DNA of 64,000 bases from Actinomycetota bacterium (GTDB taxonomy: Bacteria > Actinomycetota > Actinomycetes > Streptosporangiales > Streptosporangiaceae): assembly GCA_003164955.1 (NCBI GenBank), contig PLRW01000321.1:1-64000 (forward strand). The letters are read 5' to 3'. Made by a program: the position numbers and the translations under genes. Numbering within the stretch: position 1 is the stretch's first letter; every line of letters starts with the position of its first letter. Of the stretch, positions 52,716 to 60,801 are shown one piece after another. The notes beneath the pieces are model-generated. The model was not told the origin of the DNA. It did no database searches and saw only the letters and a program-made list of their open reading frames with translations.

Positions 52716-53071
52716 AGCATCATGCTACCAGCGGTAGCAACTGAGTCATGCTTGGTGCCGGCGTTAACCGAGGTGGGCGGCGGCTTACTCGCCGGTACCG
52801 GAGGGCATGTGGTGGGCGGCGGCCTGCAGTTGCCCCAGTCAGCGATCGCGACCGCGGCCCCGATGTGATCGGCGTGGAAGTGCGTCAGCACCAGCCGCCG
52901 CAGGTCTGCGGGCTGGCATCCGCTCTGCCGGATCGCGTCCGCGATCAGCGGCGCAGATCCGGGAAGACCGGCATCGATGAGGGTGAGCCCGTCGGGATCG
53001 TGCCACAGATAGGCCTGCCCGACCGGGAAGCGGATGAAGCACAGGCGCGGCAGGAGCCCGATGACGTTCAT
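52712..53071 (-). pseudogene. Truncated metallo-beta-lactamase-fold hydrolase
   Basis: The 119-codon frame starts like an MBL-fold hydrolase (CFIRFPVGQAYLWHDPDG, IDAGLPGSAPLIADA) and reaches the metal-binding motif LVLTHFHADHIGAA, then leaves the family pattern after IADWG. The rest (about 35 codons) is Pro/Thr-rich junk that runs into the antitoxin gene. A normal MBL hydrolase needs about 100-150 more residues with further histidines, so this is a fragment. The other frames show a trace of continuation (HHMPSGTGE, then a stop), which suggests that insertion of the toxin-antitoxin pair or a deletion ended the gene. Confidence 0.75.
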
Positions 53072-53392
53072 GCAGCCACGGTAAGCGGTTGCGGGACGGG
53101 CATACCCCGGCGTTCTGCTGCCAGCAGATGATGGCCGATCTGCCGCCTGGCTTCTTTACCCCCGGGGCATTTGGTTGCATCAAAGCACCTTCGTGGGCGT
53201 TCTGCCGGTTACCTCGTGGGCGTTCTGCCGAAAGATGAGTGGGCGGCCTGCCGCCAGCGGACGCATTTTGTTGCAACAAATACAACGAATGATGGCCGGA
53301 TAATGCTCAGGAGGAGCACAGCCTATCGGCCACACCCCTCCTGAGCTGGGAAATCCTCTCTTGGAGCGATCTGTAATACTGGCGCAGAGCAC
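53072..53392. other. Intergenic region with direct repeat and palindrome
   Basis: No gene is supported. tcgtgggcgttctgccg occurs at 53191-53207 and 53214-53230. TTTGTTGCAACAAA (53267-53280) is a perfect 14-bp palindrome, and a related ATTTGGTTGCATCAAAG lies at about 53169-53185. These look like binding sites or debris of a rearrangement, between the fragmentary MBL gene and the end of the Fic gene. Confidence 0.5.
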
Positions 53393-54460
53393 TTATTCGG
53401 AGGGTGCGGTATTCGGGATCCGTGTCCACGTCGCGGAGCGGCCTGTTCCGTCGGCCCGGACCCTGCCTTCGCTCCTCAGCTGCTCCAGGACGAGCCGGAT
53501 CGTCTGGTCACTCACACCTGGCACTGCCGTCCTGATGTCGGCGAGGCGGAACGTGGCCGGTGCGTGCCGCAGAATGTGCTCGCGAACGCGCTGCTGCTTG
53601 GTTCCGGGAGTCTGGGCCGCGGCCGCCCGATCGGCGAAGACGGCGTAAGCGCCGGCGATCACCCTGGTGAAGTAGCCGAGCCAGGGCCACGGGTCGGCGG
53701 TGCCCTCGTGCCAGCCATGGGTGGAATCCAGGAGCGCCCGACAGTAAGCGTCAGCCGATTCGGCGACCGCTTGCTCAAGGCTCACGTAGTGGCCGACCGT
53801 GTAGCCGTGCTCGCCGAGCATGGCATTGGTGAGCAGGCGGGCCACTCGCCCGTTGCCGTCCTCGAAGGGGTGGATGACGAGGATGTCGAGGATGAACAGC
53901 CCGGACAGGAGCACTGGATGGTGCTCGCCCGCCGCGACCGCGTTCTTGTAGCGCTCGATGAGGTCGTCGATGGCGAACGGGGTGCTCGCGGCGGGCACCG
54001 GCTTGAAGCGGACGGTCGTGGAGCCGTCTGGCGAGCGGTCCACGACCAGGTTGTCCTCTGTCTTGAACGCGCCGCCGGGCACCGCCGTGTGCGCGAACAG
54101 CAGCCGGTGCAGGTGCAGGATCAGGCCAGCGTTCAGCGGGCGCCAGTCCTGCTGGAACAGGTAGTCCTGAGCGTCGCGGTAGCCTGCCAGTTCCTGTTCA
54201 CTGCGGTTGCGCAGCGTCGTCGCCTGCCGGTTGATGATCCGCTGGGCGCGGTCGGCGTCCGCGACGATGACACCCTCGATCGCGGACGAGGCGGTGATGC
54301 TCTGGACGCGGGCCCGGTCGGCGAGTTCGGTGAGCAGCCCGGGCATCTGGTCACGGTAGAGCGCCTCCGAGCCCCGGCCGAAGTCGATCGCGCTGAGCCG
54401 GTTGACAACCTGGGCTGGCACCAGCCCGATGAGCGCGTCAAGGTCAGCGAAGCTGCGCAA
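53393..54460 (-). CDS. Fic-domain protein (AMPylase) with winged-helix C-terminus
   Basis: A 355-aa Fic protein that probably transfers AMP to a target protein. The catalytic motif HPFEDGNGRVARLL is complete. The inhibitory motif is N-terminal (SSAIEGV, S/T-x3-E-G type), so it is a class II Fic that is autoinhibited until the helix moves. The C-terminus (about 280-355, REHILRHAPATFRLADIRTA) is a winged-helix-like DNA-binding part. TTG at 54460 is chosen because GGGAGG is four bases upstream; another TTG four codons earlier overlaps that site. It lies downstream of the island's module 1 and could be a toxin or regulatory unit. Confidence 0.85.
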   Translation of the reverse strand: MRSFADLDALIGLVPAQVVNRLSAIDFGRGSEALYRDQMPGLLTELADRARVQSITASSAIEGVIVADADRAQRIINRQATTLRNRSEQELAGYRDAQDYLFQQDWRPLNAGLILHLHRLLFAHTAVPGGAFKTEDNLVVDRSPDGSTTVRFKPVPAASTPFAIDDLIERYKNAVAAGEHHPVLLSGLFILDILVIHPFEDGNGRVARLLTNAMLGEHGYTVGHYVSLEQAVAESADAYCRALLDSTHGWHEGTADPWPWLGYFTRVIAGAYAVFADRAAAAQTPGTKQQRVREHILRHAPATFRLADIRTAVPGVSDQTIRLVLEQLRSEGRVRADGTGRSATWTRIPNTAPSE

Positions 54461-54489
54461 GGAACCTCCCAACCAACCTATTAAACAAC

Positions 54490-54509
54490 CTAATCCTAGT
54501 GCCGATTAG
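54490..54509. promoter_or_regulatory. Inverted repeat upstream of fic
   Basis: CTAATC and GATTAG are separated by eight bases, in an AT-rich 54-base gap between fic and the stop of the large module 1 gene. AACCTA occurs twice nearby (about 54475-54492). This probably holds the fic promoter and perhaps an autoregulatory site. Confidence 0.4.
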
Positions 54510-54514
54510 CATGT

Positions 54515-56824
54515 TTAGAGGGTTTGTTTAGCGGGTTCCCGGCTGTCGATGTCTTCGGCGTCGTCGGCCGCGCGCTGGCCGACGTAGGAGGCCCAGTCTG
54601 GCTTGGCCCACTGGGACCAGCGTTCGGCGGTGCTGATGCTGATGCCGGTCAGGTCGGCCAGCACCGAGGTAGGCAGTTCCGCAGCCAGGGCGAGGCGCCC
54701 AGTGTTGCGGCCGGCGTGGGCGTCGATGCCGTAGCGGTGAAGACGGACACCGAAAAGGATGTCCACGGCCGGGCGGGCCGGGCTCTGGCCAGGGAAGAGC
54801 CATGGCACCGGGGTTCCCAGGCGGCCGAGTGTCCATCGCGGCTCGTCCTGGTCACGTAGCTGGCGGACGAGGTGCGCCAGCATTGACGGCAGCATGAGGC
54901 GATGCCCGTCGATGGCGAGATAAGTTGCCTGGCCGTCCTCGATCACGTCGTCCTTGGTCAGCCGGGTGATCCGGCTGACCAGCATCCCGAACAGCAGGAC
55001 GAGCGCTCCCCCGACCCGCAGGTCCAAGGGCATGGTCTCGTCGGTGAGGCACCGGTCAAGCTGGTGGATATGGTCGCTCTCAGCGAGCAGCCGCGCCGGT
55101 TCCTGCCGCGGGGGAAGCGGCACCGTCAGATCGCCGGCCAGGCCACGGCCGCGCGCCCATTGGAGGAAGTAACGCACAGCCCGGCGGGTGGTGGCGCCGT
55201 CGGTGAGCCACTGATCCAGGTCCGCCTGGGTGAGGTCGCGCAGGACCTGGCCGCGCCGGTCCAGCCAGGACAGCAGGTCGAGGGCGGCCAGGACGCGGGC
55301 TCGCGCGAAGTCGGCCGATCCCCGGGTGAAGGCCCGGCGGCCGGCGGCCCGGCGGGCGCGACGGAGCACGAACCAGTGGGTGAAGGGCCTGACGAGCCGG
55401 GCGTGATGGGCTGGCTTGTCGCGCAGCAGGTGCTCCAGCCAGGGCGCCAGGCGCTCCAGGTGCTCGTTGCGTGCGGGCAGGACGCCCGAGTTGACCAGCA
55501 CTTCCCTGACATAGTGCAAGGCCTGGGTCTGCGGCAGATCATCGAGCAGGTCGTGGGTGATCGGGTCGCCGGTCCTGGCCAGGCGGCCGAGCAGCCGGGC
55601 TGACCGGCTCGTGCCGATCCAGCTCACCACGGTGGCGGGGTTGGTGACCGTGCTGAGCGCCTCGAGCAGGGGATGCAGTTGCGCGGAGACTTCCCCGCCG
55701 GGACCGGCGAGCAGGATCCGGGCGCGTTCGGCCAGGACGCAGCCGAAACAGCGTCGGCCGCTGTGGATCTCCCCTCCCTTGCCGCACTCGCGGCACGTGT
55801 AGTCCAGCCCGGGAGCCCCGGCGCACGGGCCGCAGACCGGCCTTCCCTGCTCGTCGCCGCCGATCAACGGCCGCACCACCCCGCAGCCCGCGCACTTGCC
55901 GGGGTGCCGGCGGACATGCTCGTAGCAGCCGACACAAACCGGCCCGGCGGGCCATTCCGCCTGAACCGGACGGGCGCGCCCGCAACGGAAGCACGGCCGG
56001 GGAGGGCGGGTGCGGCAGCTGCGGCAGATCGGGCTGCCCGAGGATATCCGCTGGCAGGGCCTGGTTTCCCCGCAGACCGAGCAGAGCGCCACCGCACCTT
56101 GGTAGCAGCCGTAGCACAGATCGGGAGTGGTTGCTGTCGCCCGCCTGGCGATCTTGCGGGTCTGCCCGCAGCGCCCGCATGGCCGCTGCGGAGCCTGATA
56201 GCACGAGGCGCAGACCGGGCCGGCATCGGTGCTCCCGGCGACGGTGCGCTGCTGACCGCAGGCCGAGCACGTGCGCGCCGGGCGGGTAGCGCAGAACTGG
56301 CAGCGAGCGCTGCCGTCAAGCATCCGTGCGGCGGCCCGGCGCCTCCGGCCGCACCCGCTGCATTCCGTCACGACCAGCTCGTCCTTGTCATAGCAGGCCG
56401 AGCAGATCCCGCCTTCCGGACGCCGGGCATAGATCCGCCCGGCCCGGCCGCAACGGGCGCATGTTCCAGTGCCGCCGCGGGCCGCGCAGGCTCCGCAGAC
56501 CCGGCCGGAAGCGGTCTTGCGCCGCAGGTCGATGGTGATCTTGCCGCACCCGGTGCAGGCCGGGGCCGCGACCGCCTGATAACCGGCCTCGATCAGCGCG
56601 TGCGCCAGCCGGACCAGCGCCAGCGGATACGCAGCCGGGGTGGTGACCAGGGCGCCGGGATGCTCCTTCAGGAGCACATCAATCTCGCGCAGCGCCCGCC
56701 CGTGATCCGCCCTGGCCACGGCGAGGGCGCGCTCGGCGGCCGCGGTGTCCAGCCCTAGCACCGAGGCGAGCATGCAGGAGATGACGCGAGCCCCTGACCC
56801 GCCATCCGGATCGGCCGTCGTCAC
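54515..56824 (-). CDS. Module 1 large protein: multi-zinc-ribbon, tyrosine-recombinase-like
   Basis: I recognise no named family for this 769-aa protein. Residues 1-85 are helical; residues about 89-365 hold 18 CxxC motifs (such as CTGC, CARC, CSGC, CFRC), i.e. nine probable zinc ribbons; the rest is helical. The C-terminal 300 residues follow tyrosine recombinases: a core-binding-like segment LDLLSWLDRRGQVLRDLTQA, then VLLFGMLVSRITRLTKDDV and DLTGISISTAERWSQWAK. The first catalytic Arg, the His of the LGH block and the nucleophilic Tyr seem replaced (Tyr by Trp). The GTG start overlaps the stop of the HTH gene as GTGA. Probably a DNA-binding protein; activity as recombinase is doubtful. Confidence 0.8.
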   Translation of the reverse strand: MTTADPDGGSGARVISCMLASVLGLDTAAAERALAVARADHGRALREIDVLLKEHPGALVTTPAAYPLALVRLAHALIEAGYQAVAAPACTGCGKITIDLRRKTASGRVCGACAARGGTGTCARCGRAGRIYARRPEGGICSACYDKDELVVTECSGCGRRRRAAARMLDGSARCQFCATRPARTCSACGQQRTVAGSTDAGPVCASCYQAPQRPCGRCGQTRKIARRATATTPDLCYGCYQGAVALCSVCGETRPCQRISSGSPICRSCRTRPPRPCFRCGRARPVQAEWPAGPVCVGCYEHVRRHPGKCAGCGVVRPLIGGDEQGRPVCGPCAGAPGLDYTCRECGKGGEIHSGRRCFGCVLAERARILLAGPGGEVSAQLHPLLEALSTVTNPATVVSWIGTSRSARLLGRLARTGDPITHDLLDDLPQTQALHYVREVLVNSGVLPARNEHLERLAPWLEHLLRDKPAHHARLVRPFTHWFVLRRARRAAGRRAFTRGSADFARARVLAALDLLSWLDRRGQVLRDLTQADLDQWLTDGATTRRAVRYFLQWARGRGLAGDLTVPLPPRQEPARLLAESDHIHQLDRCLTDETMPLDLRVGGALVLLFGMLVSRITRLTKDDVIEDGQATYLAIDGHRLMLPSMLAHLVRQLRDQDEPRWTLGRLGTPVPWLFPGQSPARPAVDILFGVRLHRYGIDAHAGRNTGRLALAAELPTSVLADLTGISISTAERWSQWAKPDWASYVGQRAADDAEDIDSREPAKQTL

Positions 56825-57147
56825 GACAGGTCCGGGCGGCGGATCGTACTGCGCCGCACCGGTGGCGGTACTGCCCGGCCAGATTCGCCGACCGCCTTGC
56901 GGACCTGCTTACTAACGACCTCGACCTCGATCAGGTCGTTGGGCTGGCAGTCCAGGATGTCGCACAACGCGGCCAGCGTGTCGGTTGACAGGCGCTGCGG
57001 GACCTGGGTCACCAGCCGGTAGACCTGCTCACGGGACAGGTGGATGCCACGCTCGGCCAGCAGCGGCACCAGATCCGAGGTCTGGAACAGGTCCTTCTCC
57101 GCCATCCGCAGCCGCAGGTGCCACCGGATACCCATCTTCTTCGTCAC
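56821..57147 (-). CDS. Module 1 Cro/XRE-type HTH protein
   Basis: A 108-aa regulator. Residues 8-70 form a Cro/C1-type HTH of the HTH_26 kind: WHLRLRMAEKDLFQTSDLVP, GIHLSREQVYRLVTQVPQRL (recognition helix), TLAALCDILDCQPNDLIEVE. A basic, disordered tail follows. It overlaps both neighbours by four bases: its GTG start with the stop of the tiny ORF (GTGA), and its stop with the start of the large gene (GTGA). An operator for it may be the palindrome in the 43-bp element upstream, which is inference. Confidence 0.88.
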   Translation of the reverse strand: MTKKMGIRWHLRLRMAEKDLFQTSDLVPLLAERGIHLSREQVYRLVTQVPQRLSTDTLAALCDILDCQPNDLIEVEVVSKQVRKAVGESGRAVPPPVRRSTIRRPDLS

Positions 57148-57236
57148 GGCTTCTCCCCCAACCCGTCCGCGTAACGTTCGCGCAGTGTCTTGGCCAGGAG
57201 GCGGTTCCGGAACTCATCCGACACGCCTAACGGCAC
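57144..57236 (-). CDS. Module 1 tiny ORF, 30 aa
   Basis: The frame starts with GTG at 57236 and reads MPLGVSDEFRNRLLAKTLRE and ten more residues before a TGA that overlaps the start of the HTH gene. An equivalent frame in module 2 reads MPLHVSDDFMNTALSRALAP, so VSD-D/E-F is shared although the DNA differs. The position, overlap and amino-acid similarity support a real peptide, possibly leaderless. It could instead be a leader that couples translation to the HTH gene. Confidence 0.5.
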   Translation of the reverse strand: MPLGVSDEFRNRLLAKTLRERYADGLGEKP

Positions 57237-57270
57237 AGTTGGTTATCAGAACTGTCTGAATGACTGGTCC
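57228..57270 (-). repeat. Conserved 43-bp element, copy 1
   Basis: This copy matches that at 60793-60835 in 40 of 43 bases. On the minus strand it contains CGGACC (57266-57271), an 18-base spacer and GATAAC (57242-57247), then GTG of the tiny ORF, which would suit a leaderless promoter. The spacer contains TCAGA-ACTG-TCTGA (57246-57259), an inverted repeat. It is either promoter plus operator for the module or a recombination site used by the large protein. Confidence 0.75.
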
Positions 57271-57363
57271 GGGGGTGCCGTAGTCGTGATGCGGTGCACG
57301 TCGTGTGATGTCGTCTGCGGCTTCAGAGATGGGTTCGTGCCGGGCTGCGGGAGCGCTGGCGGT

Positions 57364-58311
57364 GTGAGATCGTCGGGTGTGCGCGATGTCCCCGTTATCG
57401 ATGTCGAAAATGTCTATGCGAGGCTCGCCAGGCGGTTCGGCCCGGAAGTGGCCGAGTGGTGCGCGGACCTGCCGGCGCTGGCGGGTGAGCTTGCTGGCCG
57501 GTGGGGGCTGCGGCTTGGGCAGGCGTGGCCGGCGGGCGGGACGTCGGTGGTGCTGCCGTGTGAGTCCGCCGACGGCGAGTTGCTAGTGCTGAAGCTGACC
57601 CCGGACCTGAAGATCGCGGCCGATGAGGCGACGGCGCTGGATGCGTGGAAGACCCGCCACCACGTCGTAACCTTGCATAACGCGGGCCTTGATCGCGGTG
57701 CCCTGCTGCTGGAGCGGGTGCTGCCGGGTAGCCGGCTGGCGGACGAGCCGGGCCGGTGGACGCTGGGGGAAGTCGCGCCGGTGCTGTCGGATCTGTGGCG
57801 GCAGCCTTTCTGGCTCGGTGCCGGGTCCGGGCTGCCGGAGCTGCGGGAGCGGGCGGATTTCGTGTTTGAGCTGACCCGGCGGCGGCTTGAAGGCCGCCCG
57901 GAAGTTGCCGGGCGCGTGCCTCCAGGCCTGGTGGAAGGCTCCTGGAGCCTGGCCAGTGCGCTGGCCCGCGAGGGACCGGTCAGGCTGCTGCACGGGGACC
58001 TGCACCCAGGGAACGTTCTGCGGGGCGGGGACGGGCGCGGGCTGGTGGCGATCGATCCCCGGCCGTGCCTGGGCGACCCGGCCTTCGACGCGGTCGACTG
58101 GGTGCTGGCCGACGGCGGTGGTGAGGAAGCCGTCCAGCAGCGGATCGGCTGGCTGGCAGCCAGGGTGGACGGGCTGGACCCAGACCGTGCCTGGGGATGG
58201 TGCCAGGCGATGGCCGTGGTGCTGGCGGTCAGCATCCTGGGCCGCCGCGGCGACGACCTGATGGGTGAGGAGATGCTCGCAATGGCCTGGGCAGCCACCG
58301 AGGGCCGTTAG
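57364..58311 (+). CDS. Aminoglycoside/hydroxyurea-type phosphotransferase
   Basis: A 315-aa kinase of the APH fold. LLHGDLHPGNVL (about residue 211; catalytic Asp and Asn) and LVAIDPRPCLGDPAFDAVDW (metal-binding Asp) are characteristic of the APH(6)/hydroxyurea resistance kinase group; VVLPCESADGELLVLKL is the N-lobe with the ATP-binding lysine. It phosphorylates a small hydroxyl compound, perhaps an antibiotic. The start GTG at 57364 has GGGAG ten bases upstream; GTG at 57379 is possible. The frame is open back to 57190 across the 43-bp element but without similarity. Divergent from module 1, convergent with the module 2 large gene. Confidence 0.82.
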   Translation: MRSSGVRDVPVIDVENVYARLARRFGPEVAEWCADLPALAGELAGRWGLRLGQAWPAGGTSVVLPCESADGELLVLKLTPDLKIAADEATALDAWKTRHHVVTLHNAGLDRGALLLERVLPGSRLADEPGRWTLGEVAPVLSDLWRQPFWLGAGSGLPELRERADFVFELTRRRLEGRPEVAGRVPPGLVEGSWSLASALAREGPVRLLHGDLHPGNVLRGGDGRGLVAIDPRPCLGDPAFDAVDWVLADGGGEEAVQQRIGWLAARVDGLDPDRAWGWCQAMAVVLAVSILGRRGDDLMGEEMLAMAWAATEGR

Positions 58312-58359
58312 CCAAGGCCTGGCTGATTCCCCGGCTGTTCGGGGGCCGGGTCGAGCGGG

Positions 58360-60360
58360 TCACGCCTGGTCCTGCGCCTCGTGACGTGACGGAACGGGCT
58401 GCAGCCCGCTTCTGCGGCTAACGTCGGCGGCGTAGGCGGTCCAGTCCCCGGCGGAGATCTTCTGCCACTGGATCGCGGCCTGGACGTGGATGCCGAGTGT
58501 CTTGGCCAGGATGGCGGCGGGGACGTCGGCGGCCAGGGTGAACAGAGCGGTGGCGCGGCCCTGCCGCGGGCTGATCCCGAGGGCGTGAAGCCGCTGGGCG
58601 AGCGCGTCGTCGGTCAGCGCGCTTCCCGGTTTGCGTCCCGGGAACAGCCAGGGCGAAGGGACGTCGAGCAGGCTGCTGCCCGATCGCCTGCGGCCGGCCG
58701 CGAGCCCGGCGACGAGGGTGTCCAGCGGGGCGGGCAGGATGATCGGGTGGCTGCCCAGGCGCAGCAGGGTGCGGTCGTCCTGGTGCAGAACATGACTGGT
58801 GGTCAGGGCGGTGATGACGTTGAGCTTCTGGGCGTAGAGCAGGACGAGGAGCCCGGCTACCCGGTCGGCGGCCGGGTAGGCCTCCTCGTGGAGCAGCCGT
58901 TGCGCGTCTGCCCACCGGCGATCCTGGTCGAGCGGGCCGGACGGGCCGGCCCAGCGCGTGGCCGGGGCGGTAAGGCCGGACGCGTGCCGGCGGCCGACTG
59001 CCCAGCGGACGAAGTTCGCCGACCGGACACGGTGGCTGGAAGTTCCGGCCAGCCACTGGTCGAGCTCGGCCTGGGTGCAGGTGCCCAGGGTCAGCCCGCG
59101 TGCGGTGAGCCAGTCCAGGAACGCCGCGGCGGCGGCGACATGGTCGTGCACGTTCTTGGCCTGCTGGCGGGCGGCTGGCCGGCCGTCGAGGCGGCCGCGC
59201 AGGCGGCGCAGGTGGTGCCAGAGGGCGTATCCGCGCAGGGCCTGGCGGTGCCCGGGATTGGCCTGCCCGGCGATGGCCTGGCTGACCCAGCTTTCCAGGG
59301 CCGTGAGGCGCTCGTCGCGGGCCGGGAGCGCGCCCGCGGCGACCAGCATCGACCGCACGTGGGCGAGGCCGCGGCCCTGGGGCAGCGCGTCGAGCGCCTC
59401 GTGGGTGACGGTGCCGCTGGCCGCGACCGCTTGGAGGGTGCGGCGGGCGGCGGGCCTCTTCAGCCAGTCCAGCATGAGGTCGGGGCGGTCGACGCGGACC
59501 ATGGCCTCCCGGAGCCGGTCCAGTTCCGGTGCGGTGGTGCCGTCCGGCGGGGCGAGGGCCTGCTTCAGTCTCCGGTCCAGGCAGCAGCGCGTGCATTCCG
59601 CGGTCGACAGCTGGCAGGTCTGCTGGCAGGACGCGCAGCGTTTCCAGAAGGCCGGGTCGGGGTTGAGGCAGCGCGCGCAGAGCGGCTCGCGGAGCGTACC
59701 TCCCTTCAGCGGTGCCCCGGTCCCGCAGCGCGAGCAGGTGATCCACCGCTTGCGGCACCGTTCGCAGACCGGCGTGCCGGTTGCCCGCGAGATGCCGATC
59801 CGGCCGCTGCCGGCGGACCCGCAGATGCTGCAGGGAAGATCGGGACCAGGCCGGCAGGTCTGGCAGACCGGCCCGGCCTCGGTCACCGCGGCGACGCGCC
59901 GGCTGTTCCCGCACTTGGCGCAGGGCTTCCAGCTCCGCGGGTCGCGGTGCCAGCAGTTCATGCAGACAGGCTGCCCGCCGTCGTTGAGGCGGGCTGGCTG
60001 GCGGACCTTCCCGCACCGGCCGCAGAGCACTGCCCGGGCCTTGCTCCTGCAGCCCGCGCAAAGCCGCAGCCCCTCGACCGGGACGCCGAGCTGCCGTTGC
60101 CGGCCGCAGCGGGGGCAGGGCGGCTCGACCACGCTGGTGGCACCCGCGCGGGCGAGCGCGCTGATGAACCGCAGGACGCCGGGGACCGGGGCGCGGGCGC
60201 CCTCGCCGGTCAGCAGCCCGGGCTGCGCTGTCACGGCGGCTGCGATGCGCCACCGCCCGTCGTGGCGCGCCGCCGCCTGCTCCAGTGCCCCGAGGACCGC
60301 TTCCGCGCTGAGCCCGGGCTCCAGCTCCGCCATCAGCGCGAGCAGGCCGCCGCCGGTCAC
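58360..60360 (-). CDS. Module 2 large protein: multi-zinc-ribbon, tyrosine-recombinase-like
   Basis: A 666-aa paralogue of the module 1 and 3 large proteins. The N-terminal helical domain contains VTAQPGLLTGEGARAP and LARAGATSVVEPPCPRC; 12 CxxC motifs (about residues 84-275) make six probable zinc ribbons. The C-terminal part has LAHVRSMLVAAGALPARDER, FLDWLTARGLTLGTCTQAEL (core-binding-like), LLVLLYAQKLNVITALTTSH, then PWLFPGRKPG and KTLGIHVQAAIQWQKISAGD. Where XerC/D have GLRVSEL the Arg is Asn, and the Tyr position is Trp. Its start overlaps the HTH stop as GTGA. Confidence 0.8.
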   Translation of the reverse strand: MTGGGLLALMAELEPGLSAEAVLGALEQAAARHDGRWRIAAAVTAQPGLLTGEGARAPVPGVLRFISALARAGATSVVEPPCPRCGRQRQLGVPVEGLRLCAGCRSKARAVLCGRCGKVRQPARLNDGGQPVCMNCWHRDPRSWKPCAKCGNSRRVAAVTEAGPVCQTCRPGPDLPCSICGSAGSGRIGISRATGTPVCERCRKRWITCSRCGTGAPLKGGTLREPLCARCLNPDPAFWKRCASCQQTCQLSTAECTRCCLDRRLKQALAPPDGTTAPELDRLREAMVRVDRPDLMLDWLKRPAARRTLQAVAASGTVTHEALDALPQGRGLAHVRSMLVAAGALPARDERLTALESWVSQAIAGQANPGHRQALRGYALWHHLRRLRGRLDGRPAARQQAKNVHDHVAAAAAFLDWLTARGLTLGTCTQAELDQWLAGTSSHRVRSANFVRWAVGRRHASGLTAPATRWAGPSGPLDQDRRWADAQRLLHEEAYPAADRVAGLLVLLYAQKLNVITALTTSHVLHQDDRTLLRLGSHPIILPAPLDTLVAGLAAGRRRSGSSLLDVPSPWLFPGRKPGSALTDDALAQRLHALGISPRQGRATALFTLAADVPAAILAKTLGIHVQAAIQWQKISAGDWTAYAADVSRRSGLQPVPSRHEAQDQA

Positions 60361-60701
60361 TGCGCCGTGCCGGTGATCCGCGCCCGCTTCGGCCGCAGGG
60401 CGCCGATCCCCGGGGTGTCCCCGGCCCCGCCCGCCGCGGCCTTCCCGGTCCGCCGGGCCGGGCTCGCCGCGGCGACGGGCTCGATGAGGTCGTCCATGGT
60501 GCAGTCCAGAATGTCGAGCAGCGCCATCAGGATCTTCAGGCTCAGCCGCTCGGGCCGCTCGGTGACCAGCCGGTAGACCTGACTGGACGACAGCGTGATC
60601 CCGCGCCCGGCTAGCGGGCCGATCAGGTCGGTGGTGGAGAACATCCCGCGGTCGGCCATCACCTTGCGCAGGTGCCAGCGGTAGTCGAGCCTGGCGGCCA
60701 T
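60357..60701 (-). CDS. Module 2 Cro/XRE-type HTH protein
   Basis: A 114-aa paralogue of the module 1 regulator: YRWHLRKVMADRGMFSTTDL, GITLSSSQVYRLVTERPERL and MALLDILDCTMDDLIEP align block for block. The tail is basic and Gly/Ala-rich. GGAGG with GAGGAC lies in front of the ATG at 60701, after the stop of the tiny ORF. The stop overlaps the start of the large gene by four bases. Same gene order as in module 1. Confidence 0.88.
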   Translation of the reverse strand: MAARLDYRWHLRKVMADRGMFSTTDLIGPLAGRGITLSSSQVYRLVTERPERLSLKILMALLDILDCTMDDLIEPVAAASPARRTGKAAAGGAGDTPGIGALRPKRARITGTAQ

Positions 60702-60717
60702 CGGCGTCCTCGCCTCC

Positions 60718-60801
60718 TCATTCGCCGGCGCCGGCGAACGCCGGTGCCAGCGCCCTGCTCAGGGCGGTGTTCATGAAGTCGTCGCTGACGTGTAACGGCA
60801 C
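60718..60801 (-). CDS. Module 2 tiny ORF, 27 aa
   Basis: GTG at 60801 begins MPLHVSDDFMNTALSRALAP plus seven residues, with TGA just before the ribosome site of the HTH gene. It corresponds to the module 1 frame at 57144-57236: both begin with MPL, share VSD-D/E-F, and start inside the conserved element. Beyond that the coding DNA has diverged widely while staying open, which favours a real peptide. Confidence 0.48.
   Translation of the reverse strand: MPLHVSDDFMNTALSRALAPAFAGAGE

Noticed and set aside
53086..53285. Minus-strand frame with QQNA/RQNA repeats before the MBL remnant
   Set aside because: It is produced by the direct repeat, has no ribosome site and no similarity.
57190..57363. 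Upstream extension of the phosphotransferase gene to 57190
   Set aside because: The extension would cross the 43-bp element and antisense the tiny ORF; it has no similarity to the kinase family and no ribosome site.
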